Shown: positions 37,401-45,922 of the stretch, in pieces
Numbering within the stretch: the first letter of the stretch is position 1
Layout: the number at the start of each line of letters is the position of its first letter
Assembly (NCBI RefSeq): GCF_037042905.1
Contig: NC_087246.1
Coordinates: forward strand, 36,016,001-36,080,000
Length of the DNA: 64,000 nucleotides
Source: Lytechinus pictus
Lineage: Eukaryota; Echinodermata; Echinoidea; Temnopleuroida; Toxopneustidae
Reading direction: 5' to 3'
Position numbers and translations under genes: made by a program
Notes under the pieces: model-generated
What the model was told of the DNA's origin: nothing
Database searches by the model: none
The model's input: only the letters and a program-made list of their open reading frames with translations

Positions 37401-39705
37401 AGCTAAATTTGATCTATCCAACTAAGAAAATCATCCTAGTGCAAGGTGAATCTCCATGGGAAAATAATTTGTTGTCTGCAAAATTAGGCAAGTCAGAATT
37501 CGAACTACTAACTACCACAATTAATTGGAAAATTTTGATAAAACAAGAAACAACTGCCAGATTAAGAAACATAAATAAATGCAAGGTATGTATAGAATTT
37601 CATTCCTTTAACTTTTATCCAAGTTTTTTAGCCAAAATAATGAATGGGTGCTGACTTTAAAGACAGATAACAAAATCAAATTACAGAGACTTACCTTAAG
37701 GTCCCATGTAATCCAGATCCAATCTTAGCAAGACATTTACCCCTTGCATTGGTGCAGTACAAAAACACACCATCACAGGCCAGGCTCCTACCAGTAATTG
37801 ATTCTACAAAGCAAAAAAATAAATGACACATATCAACTTCCTTCAAGAAACAGTTTGGTGTGTATTAATGCAAAATTCTTTTCAACCAAATTATGCCAAA
37901 TTAATTTCTGTTGTACAATATATTCATGGAAAATGCTATTTTTTCCATAATCAAACATGCAATTGTATGAACTGTCAAGATTAAAATATTGTACTGTCTC
38001 AAAACTACTTTAGAATTCAGAATACTGACATGATATTTTTCAAAATTGTTATCCCCACAAACTACCCAGGGTTTGCACTACATTGTACCTTTTTCTTTCT
38101 CTTTATCCTCTGTCTTCTCTTCCTTCTCACCCAGCATGTCCTCAAATCCCCAGCACACGACATGGCGGCTACCATGGAGATAGGATGGAGATCCTGGCCC
38201 TCCTTCAAGCCGGAGTAGTCTCTGAAGGATATCCGCTATGGGGAGTGGACCTATACTCGGGGCAAGCTGCTGCAGGAGGTGTGTAGTGTGAATGAATGTT
38301 CCTGTTGAGCCCCTGGAATAGAAAAAGACAAGCAGGTATTGAAGGTTATTGTTTAAGTCAAAAAAGCAAATAAATACTATTTTCTGCCAGTTTCAAGAAC
38401 AAAATTTTCTGTATGCTGTTATACCATACTTTCCTAGATTGATTTGATTTGATTGAAAACTGCTAGACACAATTGGGTCCAACATTGAATGAACACTATC
38501 CAAACCAACTTTCCAAGTTCCAACACCAATCCAAGAGTTAACACTTTCAAAAATTCACGCTAGAGCCTAGAACCTTGACCAGATCTTACCTAGAAATGGG
38601 CAGTTGTAAGACCAGTTTTATCATTTTGTCCATTTGTCAATCATAAGCATGATACAAGGGAGTCATGTACAATCTCTAAATAAAACCATTATTAGCCAAC
38701 AATGAGACTATCAGTATCAAACATGTCCACCAGGCAAATTTCACTTACTAAACACAGCTTAGCTTAACTGTGTCCCTCTAAACCCTAGATACCAAAAAAG
38801 GGGGAAATGATAGCAATCCAGTCGAGTCAACAGTAATAATGATAGCTAAACCAATAAATAGACAATCAACAAATAAATGAATAAACAGATCTAACTAAAA
38901 TAGATAGAAACCTGGCTTGAAAATTTTGAAGTTGAGCCCTCAAAATTAATTTAACCCTACAATTACAAAATACAAACCTTGCACAGGCAAATGCAACCAA
39001 GGCAGAGGCAAGTTGTTGGCGTTGTTGTTGGATGGCATGTTGCTCTTCATGTGGTTTCACACGAGCAATCACATCAATCTCATCACTTTCACCAAGCCAG
39101 GAACTCAACAAGTTTTCCAGTCCATCCAAACAATCTGTGGGTTCTTTTGAAAGGCTCAGTGGAAGACAATCTCGAAGGCAATTAAGAAGCAGAACCGCTG
39201 TTTCGCTGCTTAACTCTGGATTTATTCTCTGTTGTGACCGAAGGAGTGGAAAAAGGAGAAGTAGTCCAAGACGACTTGAAAAGGCTGCTGGTTCAGCTCC
39301 ATGCCAAGCGACTTTCTTCAGCAAACTTAGGCCGCCGATGCCGGCAGCGTTTGTCACTTCCTCTTCGCCAAACGTCTCTCTTTCCAGCTGTTCCACATTG
39401 CTATTTATTTGGAGATGGGCATTCCATAGGCCTTTCAAGGCATTTAGTCGATATTCTAAAAGTCTTGAGTAAGCATATATATTATTGTGTCTCTCGCAGA
39501 CAGATACCAGTCTCTGACTCAATTCTGTTGGATTTTTAGTGTCAAATGAAACCACCTCATCTGAACTGTTTTGAGGGTTTGCGTTGTTGAGATGTTTCGG
39601 CAAGTTCACAAGATCGCTTACCCGCAATAATCCGTCATGCAAAAACAACGATTCTTCGTTCACTGATAGCCACTGCGTTGTATCTGTAACACAGTTTGAA
39701 GCCAT
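18184..39705 (-). CDS. HECTD4: HECTD4 (E3 ubiquitin ligase), 5' part, exons 1-19
   Basis: The N-terminal 1155 codons of a very large HECT-type ubiquitin ligase. Vertebrate HECTD4 is about 4000 residues and ends in the catalytic HECT domain, which is not in this window. Nineteen exons with GT/AG borders keep one reading frame and the phases agree at every junction. Recognition rests on family-specific stretches, such as FLHDGLLRVSDLVNLP near the start, NNTIWTCSPDWVDQW, PPGG followed by SRSLF, and the CUB-like block at the end. The start at 39705 has a good context (AACATGG) and is the first in-frame ATG; upstream the frame stays open only without an ATG. The next exon was not found to the left, so the gene either has a very long intron or is broken by assembly. 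Exons are small (68-230 bp) apart from the first. Confidence 0.93.
18765..19046 (-). repeat. tRNA-derived SINE, near full length
   Basis: Read on the minus strand it starts GGAGCGTTGTGGCCCAGTGG (A box) and has GGTTCGAATCCCAGC (B box). The shared body and an ATT-repeat tail follow. Both Pol III boxes look intact, so it is the best copy here. Confidence 0.8.
19613..20927. mobile_element. TIR element with 8-bp TSD gtcctggg
   Basis: Ends are CAGGTGCGTAGCC and, inverted, CAACTGCGTAGCC. The perfect direct repeat gtcctggg lies at 19605-19612 and 20928-20935. An 8-bp duplication fits the hAT or P superfamilies. G/C runs and CGCTTCGCG-type palindromes lie near the ends. No transposase was recognised, so it is non-autonomous. 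Confidence 0.8.
20990..21178. mobile_element. Hairpin MITE family 2, copy b
   Basis: TATAAAGCTGTTCGTAAGTT faces AACTTACGAACAGCTTTATG and the arms pair almost to the centre. It lies in HECTD4 intron 18. Confidence 0.65.
21330..21709. repeat. Word-array foldback (TTTGTCTA / TAGACAAA)
   Basis: The left half repeats divergent words such as TTGGTCTA and TTTGTCTACTT; the right half repeats their complements (TAGAACAAATGG, TAGACCAAG). It ends about 30 bp from the donor of HECTD4 exon 18. Related copies are at 26008-26225 and 54215-54510. Confidence 0.6.
22030..22335 (+). repeat. CT-rich tract with a duplicated segment
   Basis: Pyrimidine-rich DNA interrupted by a diverged duplicate of the sequence flanking the HECTD4 exon 17 donor. 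Smaller CT tracts are at 3203-3345 and 40800-40880. Confidence 0.7.
22934..29120 (-). CDS. HECTD4: HECTD4 exons 10-16 (helical repeat region)
   Basis: Exons at 28891-29120, 27983-28050, 27015-27098, 26273-26437, 24915-25032, 23799-23990 and 22934-23146. The translation is helical and leucine-rich, like an armadillo/HEAT solenoid. Examples are VVGLLLHHVGSS and IIQCMLVVLQ running into VVFKSHAF, then GLLRQLLTDGD, LRDMILTELAHQL, and VKGTILGYLLPGLVTALRHP. These match the order of motifs in vertebrate HECTD4 (LLHHVG, then VVFQVVFK, then a helical pair, then an ILTNLAEQL-like helix). A LINE fragment sits in the intron between exons 11 and 12. Confidence 0.9.
23563..23622. repeat. (CAT)n microsatellite
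   Basis: CATCATCAT with a few interruptions, in HECTD4 intron 15. Other simple repeats are ATA-rich DNA at about 22650-22710 and (ACAT)n at about 63590-63622. Confidence 0.8.
24506..24815. mobile_element. Foldback MITE with GGCCCGTATTCTGAAG ends
   Basis: GGCCCGTATTCTGAAGTC faces GACTTCAGAATATGGGCC. It is flanked by tat on both sides, a 3-bp duplication as in PIF/Harbinger elements. It lies in HECTD4 intron 14. Confidence 0.6.
26008..26225. repeat. Word-array foldback, short copy
   Basis: GCTCTACACTATATTGGTCC and TTAGTCTACTAATG-type words on the left, ACTAAATGGTCATG and AACAAAATGGGCAA on the right. It lies in HECTD4 intron 13. Confidence 0.45.
26707..26910. mobile_element. MITE with AGAGCTGCCAA ends and 8-bp TSD
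   Basis: TGAGCTGCCAATTGG faces TTGATTGGCAGCTCT. It is flanked by gttcaccc and gtttaccc (7 of 8). TCAGTA words recur inside. It lies in HECTD4 intron 12. Confidence 0.6.
27250..27915 (+). mobile_element. LINE 3' end (reverse transcriptase C-terminal tail)
   Basis: The frame to 27598 ends with HNYDTRRKSDYRVSCGKLSL and GPVFWNSLPEDVKSSLSLYV. This is the typical C-terminal tail of non-LTR retrotransposon ORF2 proteins of the CR1/L2/Rex type. It is followed by about 300 bp of 3' UTR ending in ATAAATGAATCAATCAA, a tail style of such LINEs. It is 5'-truncated, with no RT core, and lies in HECTD4 intron 11. Confidence 0.75.
28469..28560 (-). repeat. tRNA-like SINE fragment
   Basis: On the minus strand it reads GTCATGGTGAAGCGGTTCTT, then GGGTCGTGTGTTCAAATCTC, an A-box/B-box pair without a full cloverleaf. 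It lies in HECTD4 intron 10. Confidence 0.45.
30310..30918. mobile_element. Foldback element, TTAAAGGACAAGTCCACC ends, copy a
   Basis: The ends are TTAAAGGACAAGTCCACCCC and its inverted counterpart (GGGGTGGACTTGACATTTAA). The arms contain AAGTTATGACATTTTAAAGT and its complement over about 170 bp. It lies in HECTD4 intron 9. Confidence 0.7.
31214..38312 (-). CDS. HECTD4: HECTD4 exons 2-9
   Basis: Exons at 38089-38312, 37695-37803, 36883-37021, 36244-36405, 34702-34888, 32929-33087, 32255-32368 and 31214-31363. Exons 3 to 5 read like repeated beta-propeller-type blades (GRSLACDGVFLYCTN; GSGLHGTLRGFVYARNP; VTVSLCSDGTYFYRVW), which suggests an RCC1/WD-like fold; that fold is my inference. Exon 2 ends in a charged run rich in Glu and Lys. 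Exon 7 holds the SPPGGSSSSASRSLF stretch and exon 9 the CYDELNNTIWTC stretch, both characteristic of HECTD4. Junction phases are 2,1,2,0,0,1,1,1,1 from exon 1 to exon 9, all compatible. Confidence 0.9.
31531..32173. mobile_element. Foldback element, TTAAAGG ends, copy b
   Basis: TTAAAGGTCAACTCCATCCC faces GGGGTGGACTTGCCTTTTAA, with the same arm sequence as copy a. It nearly fills HECTD4 intron 8. A scrap of the arm recurs near 62640-62790. Confidence 0.7.
32600..32800 (+). repeat. SINE fragment
   Basis: A weakly conserved piece of the same SINE, with GGTTCAAATTC followed by GCAGGAACCTATTCCTTCAA and GCTAAAGCCAGGGTAAT. A further scrap, on the minus strand, lies near 22720-22830 (CTCAAGGAATT end). 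Confidence 0.5.
33892..34186. mobile_element. Foldback MITE with TTTAATCGGGTCAAGATC ends
   Basis: TTAATCGGGTCAAGATCACA faces TGTGATCTTGACCCGATTAA, nearly perfect over more than 25 bp. It lies in HECTD4 intron 6. Confidence 0.65.
35277..35920. mobile_element. piggyBac-like element, right end unclear
   Basis: Begins TTAACCCTTAATAAACTGGG and carries AAGTGCATGTCGGACCCAAA. No matching right end was found, so it is probably truncated; the end given is approximate. It lies in HECTD4 intron 5. Confidence 0.5.
36527..36642. repeat. Small hairpin repeat
   Basis: AGGACAGCTCTATTTTAGA faces TCTAAAATAGAGCCTGTCCT. It lies in HECTD4 intron 4, just upstream of exon 5. Confidence 0.55.
38978..39705 (-). CDS. 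HECTD4: HECTD4 exon 1 (start codon)
   Basis: Encodes 242 codons and ends in phase 2 at a GTTTGT donor. It begins MASNCVTDTTQWLSVNEES and has helical, leucine-rich stretches (LLLLFPLLR; TAVLLLNCLRDCLPLSL) and a glutamine-rich end (EEQHAIQQQRQQLASAL). No catalytic motif is expected in this part of the protein. A possible 3' splice site (ACTTACAACAG) lies just upstream of the ATG, so the 5' UTR may be spliced. Confidence 0.92.
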
Positions 39706-40139
39706 GTTGACCTTAGATACACATCCCACATCAGTAATTTTCCTGTTGTAAGTCAAGAACAAGATTTGTAGGAAAGAAGAACCTGCCAAAGATTTGTGCA
39801 GATGCAGAGTTACGAGCTCAGCAGTACAGTGGAGGCGGCCATTTCGATGTTGTGAAAATGATTGGGCTATTCCATTTTTGTATTGAGGGAGTTTTTTTTA
39901 GTCTTTATAGAGAAGGGATATGCTATAAATTAATTTAGATTGATACGGGAAAATTCTTGTACAAAACTATCATAAATAATTTGATCATGTTGACTGTGTA
40001 CTAATTTTGGATCATATTTCTTTTAAATTTCTTATCTATTAGTATTTCCAAATCCAAGGCCTAAATTCTCACTCAAATGGAATAATCGTCTTTTTACTGA
40101 TTTATAATTAACTACGATTCCCTTTCTTTCTCATGTAAA
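39706..40139 (-). other. HECTD4 5' UTR and promoter interval
   Basis: This interval lies between the HECTD4 ATG and the tRNA-Glu gene. It has no TATA box at a convincing distance and no recognised repeat. Core HECTD4 promoter elements must lie here or across the tRNA gene. The two genes are divergent. Confidence 0.4.
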
Positions 40140-40211
40140 TCCCATATGGTCTAGTGGTTAGGATCCGGCGCTCTCACCGCCGTGGCCCGGGTTCGATTCC
40201 CGGTGTGGGAA
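40140..40211 (+). tRNA. tRNA-Glu (anticodon CTC)
   Basis: A complete 72-nt cloverleaf. The acceptor stem TCCCATA pairs with TGTGGGA (one T-G pair), followed by discriminator A. The A box TGGTCTAGTGG is at 40147-40157. The anticodon stem CGGCG/CGCCG encloses the loop CTCTCAC, giving anticodon CTC at 40173-40175. The B box GGTTCGATTCC is at 40190-40200. There is no intron, and CCA is not encoded, as usual for eukaryotes. All stems pair and a T-run follows, so it is probably functional. It lies 435 bp from the HECTD4 ATG and points the opposite way. Confidence 0.96.
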
Positions 40212-40217
40212 CACAAC

Positions 40218-40224
40218 TTTTTTT
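40218..40224 (+). terminator. RNA polymerase III terminator of tRNA-Glu
   Basis: A run of seven T begins seven bases after the tRNA 3' end, the normal Pol III stop signal. Confidence 0.85.
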
Positions 40225-40534
40225 CCCCCTGTATTTTATGTTATTTTTTGTTAGAATAAAACTTTATATTATTTCTATTTATTTTTCAGATAGCCACATG
40301 GAAGATGGAACAATGGAAAACCTGTGCATTAGAATGTAAAAAAAAAAAATGCTTTATCAGGGGGCCGGGAGGCTGCCCCCTCACTAATCAAATAATGCAA
40401 GTGCAAAGTGTGAATTGAAAATTTCTTATATTGAACACTTACTTGTAATCACAACAGGATGCACATCTTGCTAAAAACATAATGAAAACTTGAATCCAGA
40501 GGAGCATATATTTTATAAGCCCCATGTTATCCTC

Positions 40535-40695
40535 CAGGGGAGCATTTCATGAAACGACTTGTCGAACGTTTTATCTGACAAGTCCCATTTTATCCAACGG
40601 TTACCATAGTAACAGTGCTTCTCAGCCAATCAAAGTCATGAAAAGTTTTCAGATCTGACAACTTGTCGGACGAAAATGTAAATGAAACTCCCCCC
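40535..40695. mobile_element. Hairpin MITE family 1, copy b
   Basis: The same family in reverse sense: CAGGGGAGCATTTCATGAAA at the left, GCCAATCAAAGTCATG in the middle, GAAACTCCCCCC at the right. It lies downstream of the tRNA gene. Confidence 0.65.
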
Positions 40696-41461
40696 ATAGC
40701 AGATTTTTATACCACTCAACAGGCAATACAAGTATCGAGCACAAGCAATCTTTGGTTTTACATGATCTGCAAGTTTTCAATATTCTAATTATTTCCCTCC
40801 CTTGGTTTTTTTTTTTCACTTTTCTTCCTCTTTCTTCTTTTTTCTTCTTTTTCTCCTCTCCTTTTTTCTTTTCTTTTCCTTTTCAAGTTATAGAAGTTTG
40901 AAAAGTCTTGTTTTTCTTATTTTTATGAGGATCCTCAACGTGGAAAAAAAATGCTTCAAAATTGTTGATATTCTGGACAACTCTCTCCTTTGTTTTGTTC
41001 ACAACTTTTCAGATATTCCCAAATTATCTTTCAAATCACATCTTCCCTCCTGAGCCAAACAAGTTTAATTCACACTTCATATGACCAGGTCAGGAGATAA
41101 TAACTAAAAAAAATGGAGAGTTGTCCACAAAATCAGTCAATTTAAACTATGTTTGCCAAATTGAGGATCCCTATAGAAAGTGCTAAAAGACTTTTCAAAC
41201 TTCCATAACTCTAATTTTATAACCGATTTTGCCGAAACTTGTTTTAAATTGCTCCTCTCAAATTACCTTTTCCAATAAGATTGATTCTTTCCTTGGGTTT
41301 TCTTTAAATCTTTTGTGAAACAACCCCCTGGGTAAACTAATAATCACCTGTAAGTGCTCTAAAGGAACTACAATCAAGGGGTACAGTGAATCTCTTGCCA
41401 TCGAGCCATGTGCATTTTTTCAAACAAAAGTCCTAATGCCTATTCCATTTACCCAAACAAT

Positions 41462-41612
41462 CTGGAGAGCATTTCATCAACATTTTTGTCGGATCCGACA
41501 TCTTTCCTTGATTCTGATTGGCTGCAAAGCACTGTTACTATGGTAACTGTCTGATAAAATGGAACTTGTCGGATGAAACATCCGACATGTCCTTTCATGA
41601 AACGCTCCCCAG
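41462..41612. mobile_element. Hairpin MITE family 1, copy c
   Basis: CTGGAGAGCATTTCATCAAC faces TTTCATGAAACGCTCCCCAG, with the same TTCTGATTGGCTGCAAAGCA core as copy a. Confidence 0.65.
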
Positions 41613-41676
41613 ACCTATTCTGTGAAGTAGAATTATATTAATTCAATCTTTATTGATAACTTAGGATAGCTTGGAA

Positions 41677-41821
41677 CAGGGGCGGATCCAGGATTTTCCA
41701 AAGGGAGGGGGGACACTTGGGTAGAAAAGGCATATTTACATTAACTTTTTTTATGACTCTCAAAAGGGGGGGGGGGCACATTCAGCTCATGCCCCCCCCC
41801 CCCCCCCTGGATCCGCCAGCG
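41677..41821. mobile_element. Short TIR element (MITE) with 8-bp TSD
   Basis: Ends are CAGGGGCGGATCC and, inverted, CGCTGGCGGATCC. It is flanked by gcttggaa and gcttgaaa (7 of 8 match). Only 145 bp, with G and C runs next to the ends. Confidence 0.7.
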
Positions 41822-42065
41822 GCTTGAAAGCATATTGTGAATATTTAATTTCTTGGCAAATATTGAGATATGGATATCGATAAAGAATAGCAAAAATTTG
41901 TTATCTTTTGGTAGGAAAATCAAATTCATCCATTCATTTCCAGTTTTATTACAAAGGGTAGCTTCTTGATTTGACATACAGCTATCACTATGGGCCCTGA
42001 TTTTTAAATTGCATATCAACATTTTACAACCTGGGTTAAGGGGTGACACATTTTTCCGGCGACAG

Positions 42066-42231
42066 TTGCTCCAGACTTTATTTCATCCAAGATATAGGGT
42101 GAGGGTTGCAGTAGGGTTTAAGTTAGGTTTGGATTATGTTTGGGATAGGGTATAGTGTTAAAATCAAGGGTTGAAGTTGGTTATTCCCTTTGTGTGTGGA
42201 ATTTACAGCGAAGCAATTGTCGCAGGAGCAA
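42066..42231. mobile_element. MITE with GTTGCTCC ends, second copy
   Basis: It carries GCAATTGTCGCAGGAGCAA at the right and AGTTGCTCCAGACTT at the left, with TTAGGGT-like words between. It matches 14436-14609 in reverse. Confidence 0.55.
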
Positions 42232-42245
42232 ATGTAATGGAGCTG

Positions 42246-42403
42246 GGTGGGTGTTTCATAAAGCTGTCCGTACACTTAACGCACGACTGGAACATGTTCA
42301 TAGGTGCCAAGTCAGATACATAGGGACCATTAAGCGCAAGAAAGCATCACAATCGTGCATCAAGTCATTCATAATTTACGAACAGCTTTATGAAACACCC
42401 ATC
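42246..42403. mobile_element. Hairpin MITE family 2, copy c
   Basis: GGTGGGTGTTTCATAAAGCT faces AGCTTTATGAAACACCCATC. It is more diverged inside than copies a and b. Confidence 0.6.
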
Positions 42404-45400
42404 ATGTCTAGGAACCTTCCGGCCTGGTCATGAGTATGATGTACATCAAAACGGCGTGTGGCTACTCGGCTTCATGCACATTATGAACAATACCAAGAGC
42501 ACATTTCGCTTAAGGGATACAACGTGGTTACAACAATGACAAAGAAGTGCCAAAATAGGCTAGTATTGCTCGACAATAACGTCTGTTTAGGTGGATTTTT
42601 TTTTACAAGAAAAATATGCTCTTTAAGTGAGGAAATGTATCAGCAATGGGTACCCCCCAATTAGCATTTTAAACATGTAAATACACACAACAAAAATCAT
42701 GAAATATAATAAAGAACAATCAAACACAACAAAGTAAGTCTCAGCTTGTTTTATTAAAGGAATTTTTTTCTCACGAGTGTAAATAAACAGCTTGGATAAG
42801 CTGATCCCCATGCTTACAATCTTACTAAACAGTTTAAGGATTTTTGTTTTTAAAAATGTATTAAAACCTTCACCTCTCAATTTTGTTTTGTTCTTTTTTT
42901 TTTCATTCACGCTGGCGAAACAAGGTGGGACAAAGGCTAGAACAATAATAGGACACAAGGCATACACTTCAAGATTTGCAGCTTATACACTCATATCATG
43001 GGATGCATATGTTTTCATCTAAAATCTTCACATTAAAAAGATATTGGAAAGATCTTTGTTGTCATTAATTGGGAAATTGGGGAACAATTCATGATGAACC
43101 GACTACTTGGCTTTTTGTAGGCATTTATGCAAAATATCATTACAGTATGATATATATGTCTATTCTCAAGTGAATAACTTATTGGTTTTGAGTTGAAGGT
43201 TACAAATGAGAAATGCAAACAACAAGAGCTGTGAATTCAAGACGTTCTGTAGTCTCTTCTGCTGTGTTTTCTGAAGGACTGTGCTGAACTGAACTGTTCA
43301 TCCCAAATCTATTGTTGCACAAACCATCAGGGTTATAGGGACATTACCTATACCCTATGCAATACTATGATGAAACTGAAGAAAATTGTATGGAAATAGA
43401 ACCAGAGATTTGTTGCATCAAAACATTGCCAATTCAGGATTTTGAAGTCTCTCCATTAGTATTTGACATCAAACCCAAAGTTGTAATACCACACATGAAC
43501 ATATTGGGGTCCAGAAGTTTTGCTTTTACTGCTGATGAACACTGTATCTGGTGTAGATTTTGAGTGAAACATCTAGAAAAATATCATGTGAATGTCAACA
43601 AACTTGAATAAATGGTAGCTATTATAACTGAGGTGGGAAGCAAATTATTCCATGAAAGGGTCCAATCCACATAAAACAAATGTATAAAGCAAAATCAAAG
43701 AATGGCAGCATTAGGCAATTCATTATTTAAATTAATAAACAACCAAAAATAGACATTAACTTGTTAAATAGATGTTTGTCAAGCACAAGATAGATATGAT
43801 CAAATGTTATAGAAAGCACTGTTTTCATTATCTTATGGCAAAAAAAGCTCCAAAATAATGAAATAAATTGAGCCCAAGCTGAGACTGTACCGGCCAACCC
43901 TAACCCAAAACATACAAACCCTTTGATTTTTTTCTTATTTATTTGGAAGAATACATCTTATCTTCCAACTCCACAACCTCTTCTCCTTATCCCCAGAGGG
44001 CAGTTGGGGACATAAAAGTGTTTAAAGCACTGCCGTTTTATCCCTTTGTGGGGATATTATATTGCACACCTAGTGCAAGGCAGTACTTCGCAGTTAAACC
44101 TCCTCGCTTGTGCAGGTTCACATAGCTTTGTATATTTAGTGACATCAAATAATCAGGCAAAAAACTTAGTCACTGATCTGCAGATCCCCTTTCAAATATG
44201 ATATATCAAGTAATGTATCTGTTTTTTCCCACCTTTATAGAGTCCAGTGGATTAGTTTCAGATATATATCATGGTCCATTAACTGCAATTATTCAATTGT
44301 TTTACTTGATCCACCTGAAGAGCTACAATTGCAATTTAAAACTCTTAATACGAGAAAATTATATAATTTTTGTGATTTTTTTTTAACGAATTTTTATAAT
44401 CTCCATTTATGTCTATTTTGCCTGGGAATAGCATGCTACTATATTGATCAGATTCAAACCATATTTCCCCCGATGATTTTGGTATTCTCAGTACCAAAAC
44501 AAATATCAAAGCTTTATGAAATTCGTATTCCCCCAATATCATACCAATCCTCAAGAGAATGACCCTTTGTTAATAAATAGAATTTCAGCTTTACGAGATA
44601 AAATTAATATCCACTTGAACCGTACCCTGGCGGAGATTAAAATCTATCACTTTGTAACATCCTCTTAAAAGATTTCCTCTGGTCGTCATTATAATAATTT
44701 TCTGGAGGAAGGCCAATTTAAAAGCATTCCTCAGAAATGCATTGTTTGGCTAAAAGGTATCATATATATCATTATAATCTTTGATAACAGGTGTTTCTTT
44801 TTTTTTCTTTTATCATAGTTTTTCTCTCTGCTCTTCTTCCACCCGATATAGCAGCCTCGGAGCAGAGTCTGGATGACTATCGTCACCGTATTATCATCAG
44901 CATCATCATGCAGTCATCTGCATCTTCATTGTATAGCTTTTATTAAAGTCTACTCCAAAGTATGTCCTTCCTTAAAAGGCAAAACAACAAGCTGGTTAAA
45001 AGCAATCTCCTTCCGTTGTATGAAAACATAAGGTCCGAAGGAGTTTTTTAACAAGTTCCACTACACCAGTCCAAATACACTATCCATCCAGTACTTCTTG
45101 GTATCCATGCACTCGCAGCGTCATAACTAAGCAGTCCGGCCAGTCGGCAAACTGATTGCAATTCAATGTCCAGTGGCAGCATTAGCTGATTGGAATCCTG
45201 TTCTAATCACTATACTCTCACAATTGTCATTCAGTTCACTCTGTGAATGGTCCTGGAATGCAACAGCCATGGGTAAAAGACACTCACAACCAAAGCGCAG
45301 ATAAAATCCACAGGCAAGTAAACATTTTCGTTGCTCGATCGGCAGTCTCGAATCACACAGTAGTAGCAATGTCAGCTGTCATACTCAAGTTTCTAATGCA

Positions 45401-45922
45401 GCATTCTCTGTTACTTGTCACGACTTGAAATCCATTCTCAAGTTTTAAACTGCATATTCTAGCAAACAGAATAAACAAATGGGAAAAATTAACTGGGTTT
45501 TTGAAGAAACTGCAAATAGAACAAATTACCAATTGTGAAGCATAAGAAATTTACAAGATGGAATTACATTTGTACTTTGATTGCTATTTTAAGGATTATA
45601 GACTATTAGGATCTTAGATTGATTTTTAGATTTTTTTTATATCTGTAGCTTGTTTACATACTATGAGTGTCTATGGACAGTGTGTACGTTCTACAAATCT
45701 ACACTATTATCAAGAATGACATATAATTATTTTTTACTTCTAAATGCATCAAACAAATTCTATTCCTTTTTAAGTTCCAGGAGATAACCTAATTTTAAAG
45801 GGAGATTAGGTTGAATTGAATACTCTACAGTCTAACTAGGAATGATGTAGAGAATACTGAAATTATCAATCATATTTTAAACTTACTGTGACTTGTTTCC
45901 ATAAATAATGCTGAAGATCTCT
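42404..45922. other. Region between ATXN2 stop and the intergenic repeats
   Basis: The right part must be ATXN2 3' UTR. The rest is AT-rich with short open frames that resemble no known family. I see no further gene here. Confidence 0.45.
44939..44944 (-). promoter_or_regulatory. Candidate polyadenylation signal of ATXN2
   Basis: An AATAAA on the minus strand, 979 bases past the stop codon. I saw no nearer canonical signal, but the 3' UTR end cannot be set from sequence alone. Confidence 0.3.

Noticed and set aside
42623-43022. Open frames of 76-114 codons on both strands in the intergenic region.
   Set aside because: AT-rich composition, no recognisable domain, and no splice or start context to support them.
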